The notes under the pieces: model-generated
Database searches by the model: none
The model's input: only the letters and a program-made list of their open reading frames with translations
What the model was told of the DNA's origin: nothing
NCBI RefSeq assembly: GCF_004320535.1
Contig: NZ_SIHY01000001.1
Coordinates: forward strand, 496,001 to 560,000
Direction of reading: 5' to 3'
DNA from: Arthrobacter sp. S41
GTDB taxonomy: Bacteria > Actinomycetota > Actinomycetes > Actinomycetales > Micrococcaceae
Length of the DNA stretch: 64,000 bases
Shown: positions 54,165 through 62,975 of the stretch, in pieces
Numbering within the stretch: position 1 is the first letter of the stretch
Layout of the letters: every line of letters begins with the position of its first letter
Made by a program: the position numbers and the translations under genes

Positions 54165-55073
54165 CCGCTACTGGGGACCTCAGCGGGTTTGATCTGGGGC
54201 ATAGCTGGCGTCTGCGCCTTCTCGCTCACCGTCCCATTCACCCGAATCGCTGTTTCGGACGGAGGCATGGATCCCTTGTTTGTCGGATCTGGCCGAGCTG
54301 TTATTGCCGCAATTTTGGCCACGGCGGCACTTTTACTCACTGGGCAAAGGCCTCCGAACCGCACACAGTGGGCCAGACTGAGTGTTGTAGCCCTGGGCGT
54401 AGTCGCAGGTTTTCCTCTGTTGACGTCGTTTGCATTAACCTCGGTCCCGGCCAGCCATGGTGCTGTTGTCACCGCAATTCTCCCAGCAGCAACAGCTGTT
54501 GCATCGGTACTGCGAACCAAGGAACGACCTAGATTGCCTTTCTGGCTGGCCGCGGGACTTGGTGCCGTCGTTGCAGTCGTGTTCGCCGCCATTAATGGAG
54601 GAGGAATAGCCGGCCTACAAAGCGCAGATATTCTGCTCATTATCGCGGTGATCGTTTGTGCCATCGGCTACGCAGAAGGCGGACTGCTCTCCAGAGAACT
54701 AGGATCATGGCAAACAATTTCGTGGGCCTTGGTGCTCGCCTGCCCCATGATGGTTACCCTGACCGCCATCAGTTTGAGCAACAGTATTCCTGCCGGTGGA
54801 ATTTCGAGTTGGGGTTCCTTTGCCTATCTGGGCATTGTAAGCATGTTCCTCGGATTTGTGGCCTGGTACCGCGGTCTGGCTATTGGGCCAATGTCGACGG
54901 TCAGCCAGGTTCAATTGGCTCAACCAGTCATGACGATGGGCTGGGCTGCTCTATTACTGGGCGAACATATCGGTTGGAAAACCCTCTCCGGAGGACTCGC
55001 AGTCATTGCGTGCGCGTTGCTGGCAGTCCGCACCAGAAACTCTGATCCTAAATCTACGTTCCTTCGACGCTAG
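54126..55073 (+). CDS. EamA/DMT family transporter
   Basis: A 315-residue membrane protein with ten spans in two EamA repeats: first about 20-150 (FSLTVPFTRIAV, RAVIAAILATAALLL), second about 165-300 (GYAEGGLLSRELG, LGIVSMFLGFVAWYRGLA, QLAQPVMTMGWAALLLGE). The family exports amino acids, nucleotides, polyamines or drugs. ATG 54126 lies inside a CATG shared with the divergent mocR start, and the transcript is probably leaderless. A following aldolase gene begins 68 bp later. Confidence 0.9.
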   Translation: MKDNSTATLKTPQPLLGTSAGLIWGIAGVCAFSLTVPFTRIAVSDGGMDPLFVGSGRAVIAAILATAALLLTGQRPPNRTQWARLSVVALGVVAGFPLLTSFALTSVPASHGAVVTAILPAATAVASVLRTKERPRLPFWLAAGLGAVVAVVFAAINGGGIAGLQSADILLIIAVIVCAIGYAEGGLLSRELGSWQTISWALVLACPMMVTLTAISLSNSIPAGGISSWGSFAYLGIVSMFLGFVAWYRGLAIGPMSTVSQVQLAQPVMTMGWAALLLGEHIGWKTLSGGLAVIACALLAVRTRNSDPKSTFLRR

Positions 55074-55140
55074 GTGCGTTAGACGTATTTTGCACCTTCG
55101 TCTGTCATGATAAATTCACTAGCCAACTATTGGAGTCACA

Positions 55141-56040
55141 TTGAAACTGTTCACCGGTCTGAGCGCATTCCCACTTACCCCGATGAAGGATGAACGAGTG
55201 GATGAAGGATCATTCACGAAGCTGATTCAACGATTGAACAAGGCCGGCGTTGACTCGATTACCGCGCTAGGATCCACCGGATCCTATATGTATCTGAGCC
55301 GTGAAGAACGCGCTCGCGTAGCGCGCTTAGCAGTCGAACATGCCGGCAACGTTCCTGTGCTTGTAGGCGTCGGTGCGATACGGACGGCCCACGTACTTGA
55401 ACACATCGATGACGCAAAAGCCGCTGGTGCCGCCGGCGTACTTTTGGCGCCAGTGGGCTATCAAAAGCTGAGTGACGATGAGGTATTTGACCTGTTCCGA
55501 GCTGCCACGGAGCACAGTGAGTTACCTGTGGTTGTTTACGACAATCCCGGCACAACTCACTTCGAGTTCAGTATCGAACTCTATGCGCGCATAGCTGCAC
55601 TACCGGGGATCGCATCAATCAAGATTCCAGGGGTGCCCACCGACCCTGTCGCTGCGAAAGCCCATGTGTCTGCGGTCCGAAAGGTGATTCCGGAGCACGT
55701 GAGCATCGGAGTCTCCGGTGATGGATTTGGAGCTGCTGGGCTGATTGCTGGCTGCGACGCGTGGTACTGCGTCATAGGCGGAACGCTTCCGGAACCGGCG
55801 CTTGCCATTACACGAGCAGCGCAATCTCAGGATGATGAAGTGGCCCTGCAACTTTCGGGTCAGCTGAATCCAATATGGGAACTGTTTGCTGAATTCGGTG
55901 GCAGCCTGAGGGTAACTGCAGCCATCGCCGAACACCTCAAACTGGTGAACCACAATTGCCTTCCGCTACCAGTTCAAGGGCTAAACTCTGAACAACGAGA
56001 AAGAGTAGCTCAGGTTCTTAAGGAGCTTCCCGCTAGATAG
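55141..56040 (+). CDS. Dihydrodipicolinate synthase-family aldolase
   Basis: A 299-residue TIM-barrel protein of the DapA/NanA superfamily. ITALGSTGSYMYLSREER (about residue 40) is the pyruvate loop, Tyr lies in VVVYDNPGTTHF (about 131), and the Schiff-base lysine in IASIKIPGVPTDP (about 161). The first loop lacks the GTTGE and GSTGE forms of DapA and NanA, so the substrate may differ. TTG 55141 follows GGAGTC. It is a second DapA-like gene in this window, placed with the EamA exporter and a VOC protein rather than nan genes. Confidence 0.87.
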   Translation: MKLFTGLSAFPLTPMKDERVDEGSFTKLIQRLNKAGVDSITALGSTGSYMYLSREERARVARLAVEHAGNVPVLVGVGAIRTAHVLEHIDDAKAAGAAGVLLAPVGYQKLSDDEVFDLFRAATEHSELPVVVYDNPGTTHFEFSIELYARIAALPGIASIKIPGVPTDPVAAKAHVSAVRKVIPEHVSIGVSGDGFGAAGLIAGCDAWYCVIGGTLPEPALAITRAAQSQDDEVALQLSGQLNPIWELFAEFGGSLRVTAAIAEHLKLVNHNCLPLPVQGLNSEQRERVAQVLKELPAR

Positions 56041-56107
56041 CCTTTACCTCTAGCCTGGAGCCAGATGAGCAGCTGTTAGCAATCAGAGCATTGGAAGGTT
56101 TTCTATC

Positions 56108-56551
56108 GTGGCACGCATCGTGAGGTTTGATCACATTGGTATCACCGTCGCGGATATCGATGAAGTCGCTAAGTTCTTTGTGAGCCTAGGCCTGAGCATT
56201 GAAGGACGAGCCGATGGACTGGAAGGCGAATTTCTTGAAACCGTCAGCGGAGTGCCCAATTCGCGTACGAATATCTTGATGCTCAAGGCCCCCGACAGCG
56301 AGGTAGGTATTGAGCTTTCCAGCTTCGAGAAACCGGAGCATGGCCCGGGACAACCGTACGCTATGGCTAATGAACTAGGCCTGAGATCTCTTGCCTTTGA
56401 AGTTGATGACATCGTGGCCGTGATATCCGAGCTAGATGCACAAGACTATACATTGATTGGCGGTCTCGGTGAATATGAGGGTGTCTGGAAGATGGCCTAC
56501 ATCAGGGGACCCGAGGGGCTAATTGTTGCCCTGGCCCAACGGCTTTCCTAA
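56108..56551 (+). CDS. VOC family protein (methylmalonyl-CoA epimerase/glyoxalase-like)
   Basis: A 147-residue protein with paired beta-alpha-beta-beta-beta modules: RFDHIGITVADIDEVAKFF at the start, ILMLKAPDSEVGIELSSFE in the middle, and LRSLAFEVDDIVAVISELD in the second module. Metal-type His, Glu and Glu residues are present (FDHIG, GIELS). Members act as glyoxalases or epimerases, so the substrate is unknown. GTG 56108 follows GGAAGG. It lies 67 bp after the aldolase gene and ends at a strong bidirectional terminator. Confidence 0.83.
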   Translation: MARIVRFDHIGITVADIDEVAKFFVSLGLSIEGRADGLEGEFLETVSGVPNSRTNILMLKAPDSEVGIELSSFEKPEHGPGQPYAMANELGLRSLAFEVDDIVAVISELDAQDYTLIGGLGEYEGVWKMAYIRGPEGLIVALAQRLS

Positions 56552-56572
56552 ACAGCGAAGATCGCTTAAACA

Positions 56573-56613
56573 AATGTGGCGTCCACACTCATTTTGAGTG
56601 TGGACGCCACATT
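56573..56613. terminator. Strong bidirectional terminator
   Basis: AATGTGGCGTCCACACTCA (56573-56591) pairs perfectly with TGAGTGTGGACGCCACATT (56595-56613), a 19-bp stem with a 3-base loop. It separates the convergent VOC and acyl-CoA dehydrogenase genes. Confidence 0.9.
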
Positions 56614-56620
56614 ATTGTCT

Positions 56621-58636
56621 TTAGACAGAAGCCTTCTTTAGCGACTTCTCACTGATCGGAGCATTGTCGCTGGCGCGTAAAGCTCGGAAGTACTCCATCG
56701 CCTCGTCTTGACGCTGCGCTTCTCCACCGGAGGAGATGTCGGCACGCAGGTGGTCTTGGGTGTAGCCGAAAGCATCCACCAAGTCCTGAGCGTGTGGACG
56801 TAGGCGGGCGAGCAACCGGTTGAGGTAGCCGGGAAGGGTGCGTGCACGCTGCATCGACAGGTGTCCGTTGGCCAAATACCAGCCCAAATCCTCTTCGATC
56901 AAGGTCAGCGCAAATACATCGCGCAACCAGGTCACGACCTCTAGGGTTGCTGGATCCTCGATCTTTGCCAGTGCAGCTGTGAATGCTTCCCAACGCAAGA
57001 GCTCACCGTGATCTCGTGCCGCAGAAATGAGCAGATCCTGATTCTCGTTGAATGCTGCTGCACCCTTGGCCTTGTCCTTACCAGCCGCACGCAACGCATT
57101 AGCTACTTCAGCAACCTTGGCATTGATGCGTTCGGTGAGTAGCGCACGCTGGTTGTCAGCATCCTTGAAGAAGTTAGCGCTCTTACGCTCGTCAGAGGCA
57201 TCCGCAAATGCTTGGCCAACCTTGCGTAGACCAGAACGGTACAGTGCGGTAGTACCAACCTGTCGAGCAGCGAACAACGCCATGGCACCGTTATCAAGCT
57301 TGCGGAACTCCGAAGCGTAGTCCGTCAGCAGACGCTTGCCAACCAACTGAAGCAACACGTTGTTGTCACCTTCAAAAGTGACGTAGACGTCTAGGTCTTG
57401 GTAGAGCTGGGTGAAACGGTTCTTTGCGATAAAGCCTGCGCCACCGCAAGCTTCGCGGCTCTCTTGAAGCGTATCCAGCGCGTCCCAAGTGCTCAATGGC
57501 TTCAGCGCTGCCGCCAACGTTTCTAGATCTTGGCGATCATCATCGCTGTCTGCGCGGCCGGAGAAGACAGCATCAAACTTGTCCAACAGACCATCGTGAG
57601 CAAAGGATGAGGCGTAGGTTCGTGCGATGCGAGTAATCAATCGGCGCTGATGACGCTGATAATCAAGCAACGTGGTCTCTTCGGTATCAGAGGTCGAATT
57701 GAACTGACGGCGCTGGTTGCCGTAGGTGACAGCGATCTGCAGAGCAATCTTCGATGCGCTGGTCGCTGCGCCGTCCAATGAAACACGGCCCTGGACCAGG
57801 GTGCCGAGCATGGTGAAGAATCGGCGGCCCGGCGAAGAGATCGAGGAGGAGTAGGTTCCATCTGCGTCGACATTGCCGTACCGGTTGAGCAGGTTGGTGC
57901 GGGGGACTCGTACGTTGCTGAAGTGCAGGCGTCCGTTGTCGATACCGTTCAAGCCGCCCTTGAGTCCATCGTCTTCGCCGCCAATGCCGGGCATGAAGTT
58001 GCCCTGCTCGTCGCGAATTGGAACGTAGAAGCAGTGCACGCCATGGTTGACGCCCTTGGTGATCAATTGGGCGAAAACGGTTGCGGACTTGCCATGCAAA
58101 GCTGCGTTGCCAAGGTACTCTTTCCACGCCGCCTTGAACGGAGTGTGAATGACAAATTCGTCGGTGGCTTCGTCGTAGGTGGCGGTGGTGGCCACTGCAG
58201 CCACGTCTGAGCCGTGACCAATTTCAGTCATTGCGAAAGCGCCTGGCGTCTGCAGGTTCATTGCATCCGGGAGCCACTTAGCGTGGTGCTCTTCGGTACC
58301 AAGGTGAAGTATGGCACCAGCAAAAAGACCCCACTGGACGCCGGCTTTGATCTGCAGTGATGGGTCTGCGGCCACGAGCTCCTCGAAAGAAGCGATGGAT
58401 CCACCATGATCGTCGTAACCACCGAACTTCTTCGGGAAGGCACGCTGGACAGCTTCTTCTTCAACCAGCAAGCTCAACTGTCCCAGAACGCGTTCGCGGT
58501 GCTCATCCATCGCCAATGATGGGTCGCGCTGCAGATCTGGACGTGCGGCGCGTGCGCGAGAAGCCTTGCGAACTTCCGCGTAGGGGCCAAGCAACTGTTC
58601 GGCCAGGGCAGTGACGTTGATGCGGTTCTCGCTCAT
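56621..58636 (-). CDS. Acyl-CoA dehydrogenase/oxidase family protein (FadE5-like)
   Basis: A 671-residue FAD enzyme larger than ordinary acyl-CoA dehydrogenases (about 380). Residues about 80-400 hold the core: AMTEIGHGSDVAAVATTATYD (about 162), GLNGIDNGRLHFSNVRVP and GRVSLDGAATSASKIAL (about 305); then CGGAGF, YVTFEGDNNVLLQLV and a C-terminal acyl-CoA oxidase-like domain. ATG 58636 follows AAAGG. With the divergent thiolase, FabG4-like and MaoC genes the arrangement resembles M. tuberculosis fadE5-fadA2-fabG4-htdX. It probably begins a chain-shortening or branched-acyl oxidation route; substrate unknown. Confidence 0.88.
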   Translation of the reverse strand: MSENRINVTALAEQLLGPYAEVRKASRARAARPDLQRDPSLAMDEHRERVLGQLSLLVEEEAVQRAFPKKFGGYDDHGGSIASFEELVAADPSLQIKAGVQWGLFAGAILHLGTEEHHAKWLPDAMNLQTPGAFAMTEIGHGSDVAAVATTATYDEATDEFVIHTPFKAAWKEYLGNAALHGKSATVFAQLITKGVNHGVHCFYVPIRDEQGNFMPGIGGEDDGLKGGLNGIDNGRLHFSNVRVPRTNLLNRYGNVDADGTYSSSISSPGRRFFTMLGTLVQGRVSLDGAATSASKIALQIAVTYGNQRRQFNSTSDTEETTLLDYQRHQRRLITRIARTYASSFAHDGLLDKFDAVFSGRADSDDDRQDLETLAAALKPLSTWDALDTLQESREACGGAGFIAKNRFTQLYQDLDVYVTFEGDNNVLLQLVGKRLLTDYASEFRKLDNGAMALFAARQVGTTALYRSGLRKVGQAFADASDERKSANFFKDADNQRALLTERINAKVAEVANALRAAGKDKAKGAAAFNENQDLLISAARDHGELLRWEAFTAALAKIEDPATLEVVTWLRDVFALTLIEEDLGWYLANGHLSMQRARTLPGYLNRLLARLRPHAQDLVDAFGYTQDHLRADISSGGEAQRQDEAMEYFRALRASDNAPISEKSLKKASV

Positions 58637-58685
58637 GACGTACCTTTCATTCCTTGATGATTCAGTGAATTCGTTTTTACGATCT

Positions 58686-59345
58686 TTAGGCATTGATCTC
58701 TACCGAAGTTGAGGTGATTCCGTAGGCAAGCCAGTTGGTTAGTTCGAGCGCCATCGCTTCGAGACTCGGCTTTGAATCGGATGCGGGTAGGCGAAGCCAT
58801 TGTTCTCCAGCTGCACGAACCATTCCCAAGGCTGCTCGGGGCCAAAGGCTCAAGGCAGCGGGGGTGGCTTTTTCGTCATAGAGCTTTAACAGGCGAATGC
58901 TAATGAGAGAGGAGGCTTCATCGAAAAAGTCGTTGAGTGCTCCGGCTGATTCATCATCCGCTGATCGCTGTGCGCCTGTGACGAAGTAATACAGATTTGG
59001 GCTGTTCGTGGCCAGCTCAAGGTAGGCAGTAACCATGGCGTGTAAGGAGCTGAGTTCTTTGTCCTTGGCCAGGGCTGCGGCGATAACCCTTTCGCGGAAG
59101 TCGTTAATGACCTTGGCGCTGAGCGCTTGGCGTAGCCCTTCCTTGTCACCGAAGTATCGGTAATAGACAGGCTTGGAGGTCTTTGCGTGGCTAGCAATGT
59201 CTTCCATGGAAACTTGTGGGCCGAGCTTGTGCACGGCCTTACGAGCTAACTTAAGCAGTTCCTCATGGCGAGCGGTGCGATGCGCCTGCCAGCGGACGGC
59301 CCGGCCGTCTGTTTCACCTTCTAATACTTCAGTGATCTTGTTCAC
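58686..59345 (-). CDS. TetR family transcriptional regulator
   Basis: A 219-residue TetR protein: residues about 25-70 contain the HTH with VSMEDIASHAKTSKPVYYRYFGDKEGLRQAL (quoted region is the whole binding helix pair), followed by an all-helical ligand domain with AALGMVRAAGEQWLRLP near 180. GTG 59345 is directly upstream of a palindromic operator. It lies between the acyl-CoA dehydrogenase gene (same strand, 49 bp) and the divergent thiolase operon, so it probably represses both and responds to acyl-CoA. Confidence 0.9.
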   Translation of the reverse strand: MNKITEVLEGETDGRAVRWQAHRTARHEELLKLARKAVHKLGPQVSMEDIASHAKTSKPVYYRYFGDKEGLRQALSAKVINDFRERVIAAALAKDKELSSLHAMVTAYLELATNSPNLYYFVTGAQRSADDESAGALNDFFDEASSLISIRLLKLYDEKATPAALSLWPRAALGMVRAAGEQWLRLPASDSKPSLEAMALELTNWLAYGITSTSVEINA

Positions 59346-59376
59346 GTAACTCAGAGTATCATGTACTCTTGGTTAC
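59346..59376. promoter_or_regulatory. Palindromic TetR operator
   Basis: GTAAC (59346-59350) and GTTAC (59372-59376) form outer arms; AGAGTA (59353-59358) and TACTCT (59364-59369) form perfect inner arms, spacer TCATG. The site lies in the 73-bp gap between the TetR and thiolase starts, fitting the usual TetR auto-regulatory site. Confidence 0.75.
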
Positions 59377-59418
59377 AGTAATACGTGTCACAACAATCTT
59401 TGTAGGAGCTTTTTGAAC

Positions 59419-60714
59419 ATGAGCCAGCAGTCTGCGCGCAACGCCGTGATCATCGGTGGCAACCGTATCCCATTCGCCCGTTCCAACACCGCCTACGTCA
59501 ATGCATCAAACCAAGACATGTTCACCGCCGCACTCGAAGGGCTGATTGCACGCTTCGGACTGCAGGGTGAACGCATCGGCGCCGTGAGCGGTGGCGCAGT
59601 ACTAAAGCATTCCAAGGACTTCAACCTGATCCGCGAATCTGTACTCGGATCCTCCCTGGACCACGCAACTCCTGCCTACGACGTGCAGATGGCTTGCGCG
59701 ACCGGCATGGAAGCAATCGGTTCCCTGGCAAACAAGATCAAACTTGGTCAGCTTGAATCCGCAATTGGTGGTGGCGTAGACACAACTTCCGACGCACCAA
59801 TTGCTGTATCGGAAGCCCTGCGTGGCATTCTGCTAGAGCTATCCCGTGCACGCAGCACCAAGGCAAAGCTTGCTGCCCTTGCAAAAATTCGCCCTGCACA
59901 CTTGGCACCTAACGCACCAGGTACCGGCGAACCGCGTACCGGACTGTCTATGGGCGATCACCAGGCACAGACCACCAAGGCCTGGGGCATCACCCGCGAA
60001 GCTCAGGATGAACTAGCTTTGGCCAGCCACAAGAATCTGGCCGCCGCCTACGACCGCGGATTCTTCAACGACCTGGTCACGCCATTTAACGGCCTTGCCA
60101 AAGACAACAACATGCGCGCCGATTCCAGCATGGAAAAGTTGGGTAAGCTCAAGCCAGCCTTCGGCAAGAATCTTGGCGACGAAGCAACCATGACCGCCGG
60201 CAACTCAACCCCGCTCACCGATGGTGCATCGGCTGTTCTTCTTGGCAGCGAGGACTACGCGCTGAGCCATGACCTACCGATGCTTGCCAACTTTGTGGAC
60301 TTTGAAGCAGCTGCTGTGGACTTCGTTCATGGCGCCGAAGGTCTACTGATGGCACCTGCGTACGCCACCGCTCGGATGCTCAAGCGCAACAACCTCACCT
60401 TGCAGGACTTCGATTTCTACGAGATCCATGAGGCGTTCGCGGGCACCGTCCTTTCGACCCTCAAGGCCTGGGAAGACGAAGAATTCTGCCGCGAGAAGCT
60501 CGGACTAGACGCGCCACTGGGCGCTATCGACCGAACGAAGCTCAACGTTAACGGTTCATCGCTGGCAGCAGGACACCCATTTGCCGCTACCGGCGGTCGC
60601 ATCATCTCCAGCACCGCAAAGATGCTGCACGAAAAGGGTTCCGGACGCGCACTGATTTCTGTCTGTGCCGCAGGCGGACAGGGCGTAGTAGCAATTTTGG
60701 AGGCACGTAGCTAA
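59419..60714 (+). CDS. Acetyl-CoA C-acyltransferase (thiolase, FadA2-like)
   Basis: A 431-residue thiolase that cleaves 3-ketoacyl-CoA with CoA. The nucleophilic cysteine is in VQMACATGMEAIG (about residue 92), GGVDTTSDAPIAV follows, the base histidine in NVNGSSLAAGHPFAATGGR, and the second cysteine in SVCAAGGQGVVAILE. EIHEAFAG near 345 is typical of the FadI/FadA2 group. ATG 59419 follows GTAGGAGC. It opens an operon with the FabG4-like and MaoC genes; the TAA overlaps the next ATG. Confidence 0.93.
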   Translation: MSQQSARNAVIIGGNRIPFARSNTAYVNASNQDMFTAALEGLIARFGLQGERIGAVSGGAVLKHSKDFNLIRESVLGSSLDHATPAYDVQMACATGMEAIGSLANKIKLGQLESAIGGGVDTTSDAPIAVSEALRGILLELSRARSTKAKLAALAKIRPAHLAPNAPGTGEPRTGLSMGDHQAQTTKAWGITREAQDELALASHKNLAAAYDRGFFNDLVTPFNGLAKDNNMRADSSMEKLGKLKPAFGKNLGDEATMTAGNSTPLTDGASAVLLGSEDYALSHDLPMLANFVDFEAAAVDFVHGAEGLLMAPAYATARMLKRNNLTLQDFDFYEIHEAFAGTVLSTLKAWEDEEFCREKLGLDAPLGAIDRTKLNVNGSSLAAGHPFAATGGRIISSTAKMLHEKGSGRALISVCAAGGQGVVAILEARS

Positions 60715-62051
60715 TGGCTGATAAGTACATGGAACTCGTAAACACGGGAGCCACCAAAAAGCTGGCCAAGCTCCTTGGCCTCCCACGACCACCGCGCCTA
60801 CGCCGATACAGCGTTGATAGCCCACTGCTACCAGGCCCATTGTTGGTGCTGGGTACCAGTGCTCGTGCTCAAGAGCTCAGCGATGTTCTGATCTCTTGGG
60901 GACTTGATGTGCGTCGCCATGATGCAGGGGACGCCAAACTTGGTGGTCTGTTGTTGTTGCTTGATGAGGCAGCGCATCCAGAAGAACTTTCACCAAACAT
61001 GCTTGCCGCAGGTCGCGCCCTACGCCAGCTGCTGCCCGGCGCACGTGTTGTCTCATTCTCCCGTCCAGCGCTTGCAGAAGATGAACCGGCTCTCGCCGCA
61101 GTACGTCAGGGCATCGACGGTGCCATGCGTTCGGTTGGCCGTGAAGTGCGTGCAGGAGCAACCGCCAACGGTATTGTGCTGGAAAATTCCACCAGCATCG
61201 TTAGCCCCAGTGCGCTGGCAGCACTTCGCTTCTTCCTCTCGGGTCGTAGCGCCTACGTGGATGGTCAGTTCCTGACCGTGCGTAATGAACAGGGTGTTCT
61301 TCCAGAAGACTTCGCCAAGCCATTAGCCGGCAAGGTCGCAGTTGTTACCGGTGCAGCACGCGGTATTGGTGCGGCTATTGCTAGCACCTTGGCCCGCGAC
61401 GGTGCACAGGTTGTAGTGGTTGATATGCCACAAGCAGGGGATTCCTTGGCCAAGGTGGCGAACTCCATCGGAGCGACTACCCTTCAACTTGATGTCACCG
61501 CCGCTGATGCTGCACAGCAGATTATGGATCATGCCATCGGCCGTCACGGCTCATTGGACCTGGTGATCCACAACGCCGGCATCACTCGTGACAAGCTGCT
61601 GGCCAACATGGACGCAGCGCGTTGGGATTCGGTCATCGCTGTGAACATCGCGTCTCAGTTGCGTATGAATGAGGCGTTCCTGGCCGCTGGGTTGCCAAAC
61701 CTTCGTATCGTTTCGTTGGCGTCGACTTCTGGCATTGCTGGAAATCGTGGGCAGTCCAACTACGCTGCATCTAAGGGCGGAGTTATTGGCATGGTGCGTT
61801 CCAGCGCCAAACTATTCGAAGCCAACGGCGGCTCCATTGCAGCCGTTGCACCGGGTTTCATCGAAACGGACATGACTTCGAAGATTCCTCTTGGTACGCG
61901 CACCGTGGCACGAATGGTGCTTCCATCCCTGATGCAGGGTGGTTTGCCTCAGGACGTGGCCGAGGCGATCAGTTTCTTGGGTTCAGATTCTGCTGCTGGA
62001 CTCAACGGTCAGGTACTGCGCGTTTGTGGTCAATCGCTGGTGGGTGCCTAA
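60714..62051 (+). CDS. High-molecular-weight 3-oxoacyl reductase (FabG4-like)
   Basis: A 445-residue protein, nearly twice the size of FabG. Residues about 1-200 are a flavodoxin-like N-terminal domain (PLLVLGTSARAQELSDVL, LLLLLDEAAHPEEL). The rest is an SDR domain: VVTGAARGIGAAIASTLA (about 212), VIHNAGITRDKL, and YAASKGGVIGMVRS with the YxxxK pair. The architecture matches M. tuberculosis FabG4, an NADH-dependent 3-oxoacyl-CoA reductase. It starts with ATG overlapping the thiolase stop, and the MaoC gene starts two bases after its own stop. Confidence 0.9.
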   Translation: MADKYMELVNTGATKKLAKLLGLPRPPRLRRYSVDSPLLPGPLLVLGTSARAQELSDVLISWGLDVRRHDAGDAKLGGLLLLLDEAAHPEELSPNMLAAGRALRQLLPGARVVSFSRPALAEDEPALAAVRQGIDGAMRSVGREVRAGATANGIVLENSTSIVSPSALAALRFFLSGRSAYVDGQFLTVRNEQGVLPEDFAKPLAGKVAVVTGAARGIGAAIASTLARDGAQVVVVDMPQAGDSLAKVANSIGATTLQLDVTAADAAQQIMDHAIGRHGSLDLVIHNAGITRDKLLANMDAARWDSVIAVNIASQLRMNEAFLAAGLPNLRIVSLASTSGIAGNRGQSNYAASKGGVIGMVRSSAKLFEANGGSIAAVAPGFIETDMTSKIPLGTRTVARMVLPSLMQGGLPQDVAEAISFLGSDSAAGLNGQVLRVCGQSLVGA

Positions 62052-62052
62052 G

Positions 62053-62913
62053 GTGAGTGCATTGATCGTTTCTGAGATTCCTTCGATGGCTTCGGTGTAT
62101 ACCAAAGCCGTGAAAACTTTGGGACGTAAGCCAAAAAACCCTCAACTCCCGCAGACCGTGTTGGTGTATCAAGGTGCCAAGGCGGATCCGGCGAAGCTCA
62201 CCGAGTTCCGCAAGGCGGTGAATGCACCAATGAACACGGTTCTGCCCAGCCTCTATGTGCATTCGTTGGCATTCCCGCTAGCCATGTCCTTGATGCTGCG
62301 TAACGACTTTCCATTGCCGCTGTTAGGGATGATCCACCTGAGCAATCAGGTCAGGGTTAACCAGCCTCTGGGCGAAGAGGAAGCCTTTGATATTGAGGTG
62401 CACAGTGAGAATCTCACCGCTCATGCCAAGGGGGCCACTTGCGATTTGGTGATTCGAATTGTTGTTGAAGGCCAAGACCGCATGCTCTTGCGCAGCACGT
62501 TCTTAGCTAAGGGAGTTAAACTCCCTGAATCTCAACCGGTGGCAACAGAGCATCCAGAGTTCGTTGCCCCAGTGCGTACTGCTCAATGGAAACTTGATAG
62601 TGGCACCGGTAGGCGCTGGGCGAAGGTGGCGGGGGACTACAACCCAATTCACCTTTCCGCGTTGAGCGCGAAGGCCTTGGGAATGCCAAGTGCCATCGCT
62701 CATGGAATCTATCTGGCCGCTCGTGCCTTAGGTGGGATTGAACCCAGCTCTGGCGACTATTCGTGGAACATTGAGTTCAAAACTCCGGTGGTTCTACCTG
62801 CAACGGTAGACCTGGCTTTTGAACGAAATTCAACGGGATATGTGGTTAATGCTTGGCATGCTCGAAAGGGTAAGCCGCACTTCGAACTGGAACTAGCGAC
62901 GACTGGTCACTGA
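62053..62913 (+). CDS. MaoC-like dehydratase (HtdX-like)
   Basis: A 286-residue hot-dog-fold enzyme that hydrates enoyl-CoA or dehydrates 3-hydroxyacyl-CoA. The N-terminal half has the double-hot-dog fold and the C-terminal half carries the hydratase motif YNPIHLSALSAKALGMPSAIAHG (about residue 198 onward, catalytic Asp/His of DYNPIH). GTG 62053 lies two bases after the FabG4-like stop. A strong terminator follows. With the thiolase and reductase it completes a beta-oxidation-type module. Confidence 0.88.
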   Translation: MSALIVSEIPSMASVYTKAVKTLGRKPKNPQLPQTVLVYQGAKADPAKLTEFRKAVNAPMNTVLPSLYVHSLAFPLAMSLMLRNDFPLPLLGMIHLSNQVRVNQPLGEEEAFDIEVHSENLTAHAKGATCDLVIRIVVEGQDRMLLRSTFLAKGVKLPESQPVATEHPEFVAPVRTAQWKLDSGTGRRWAKVAGDYNPIHLSALSAKALGMPSAIAHGIYLAARALGGIEPSSGDYSWNIEFKTPVVLPATVDLAFERNSTGYVVNAWHARKGKPHFELELATTGH

Positions 62914-62917
62914 TGAG

Positions 62918-62969
62918 AAAAGCTCTGGTCTCTGACTCACCAATACGTGAGTTGGAGACCAGAGCTTTT
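62918..62969. terminator. Terminator between the MaoC and glycosyltransferase genes
   Basis: AAAAGCTCTGGTCTC (62918-62932) pairs with GAGACCAGAGCTTTT (62955-62969), with inner pairing GACTCAC/GTGAGTT. A T-run on the plus strand and A-run on the minus side let it serve both convergent genes. Confidence 0.88.
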
Positions 62970-62975
62970 TACTGT

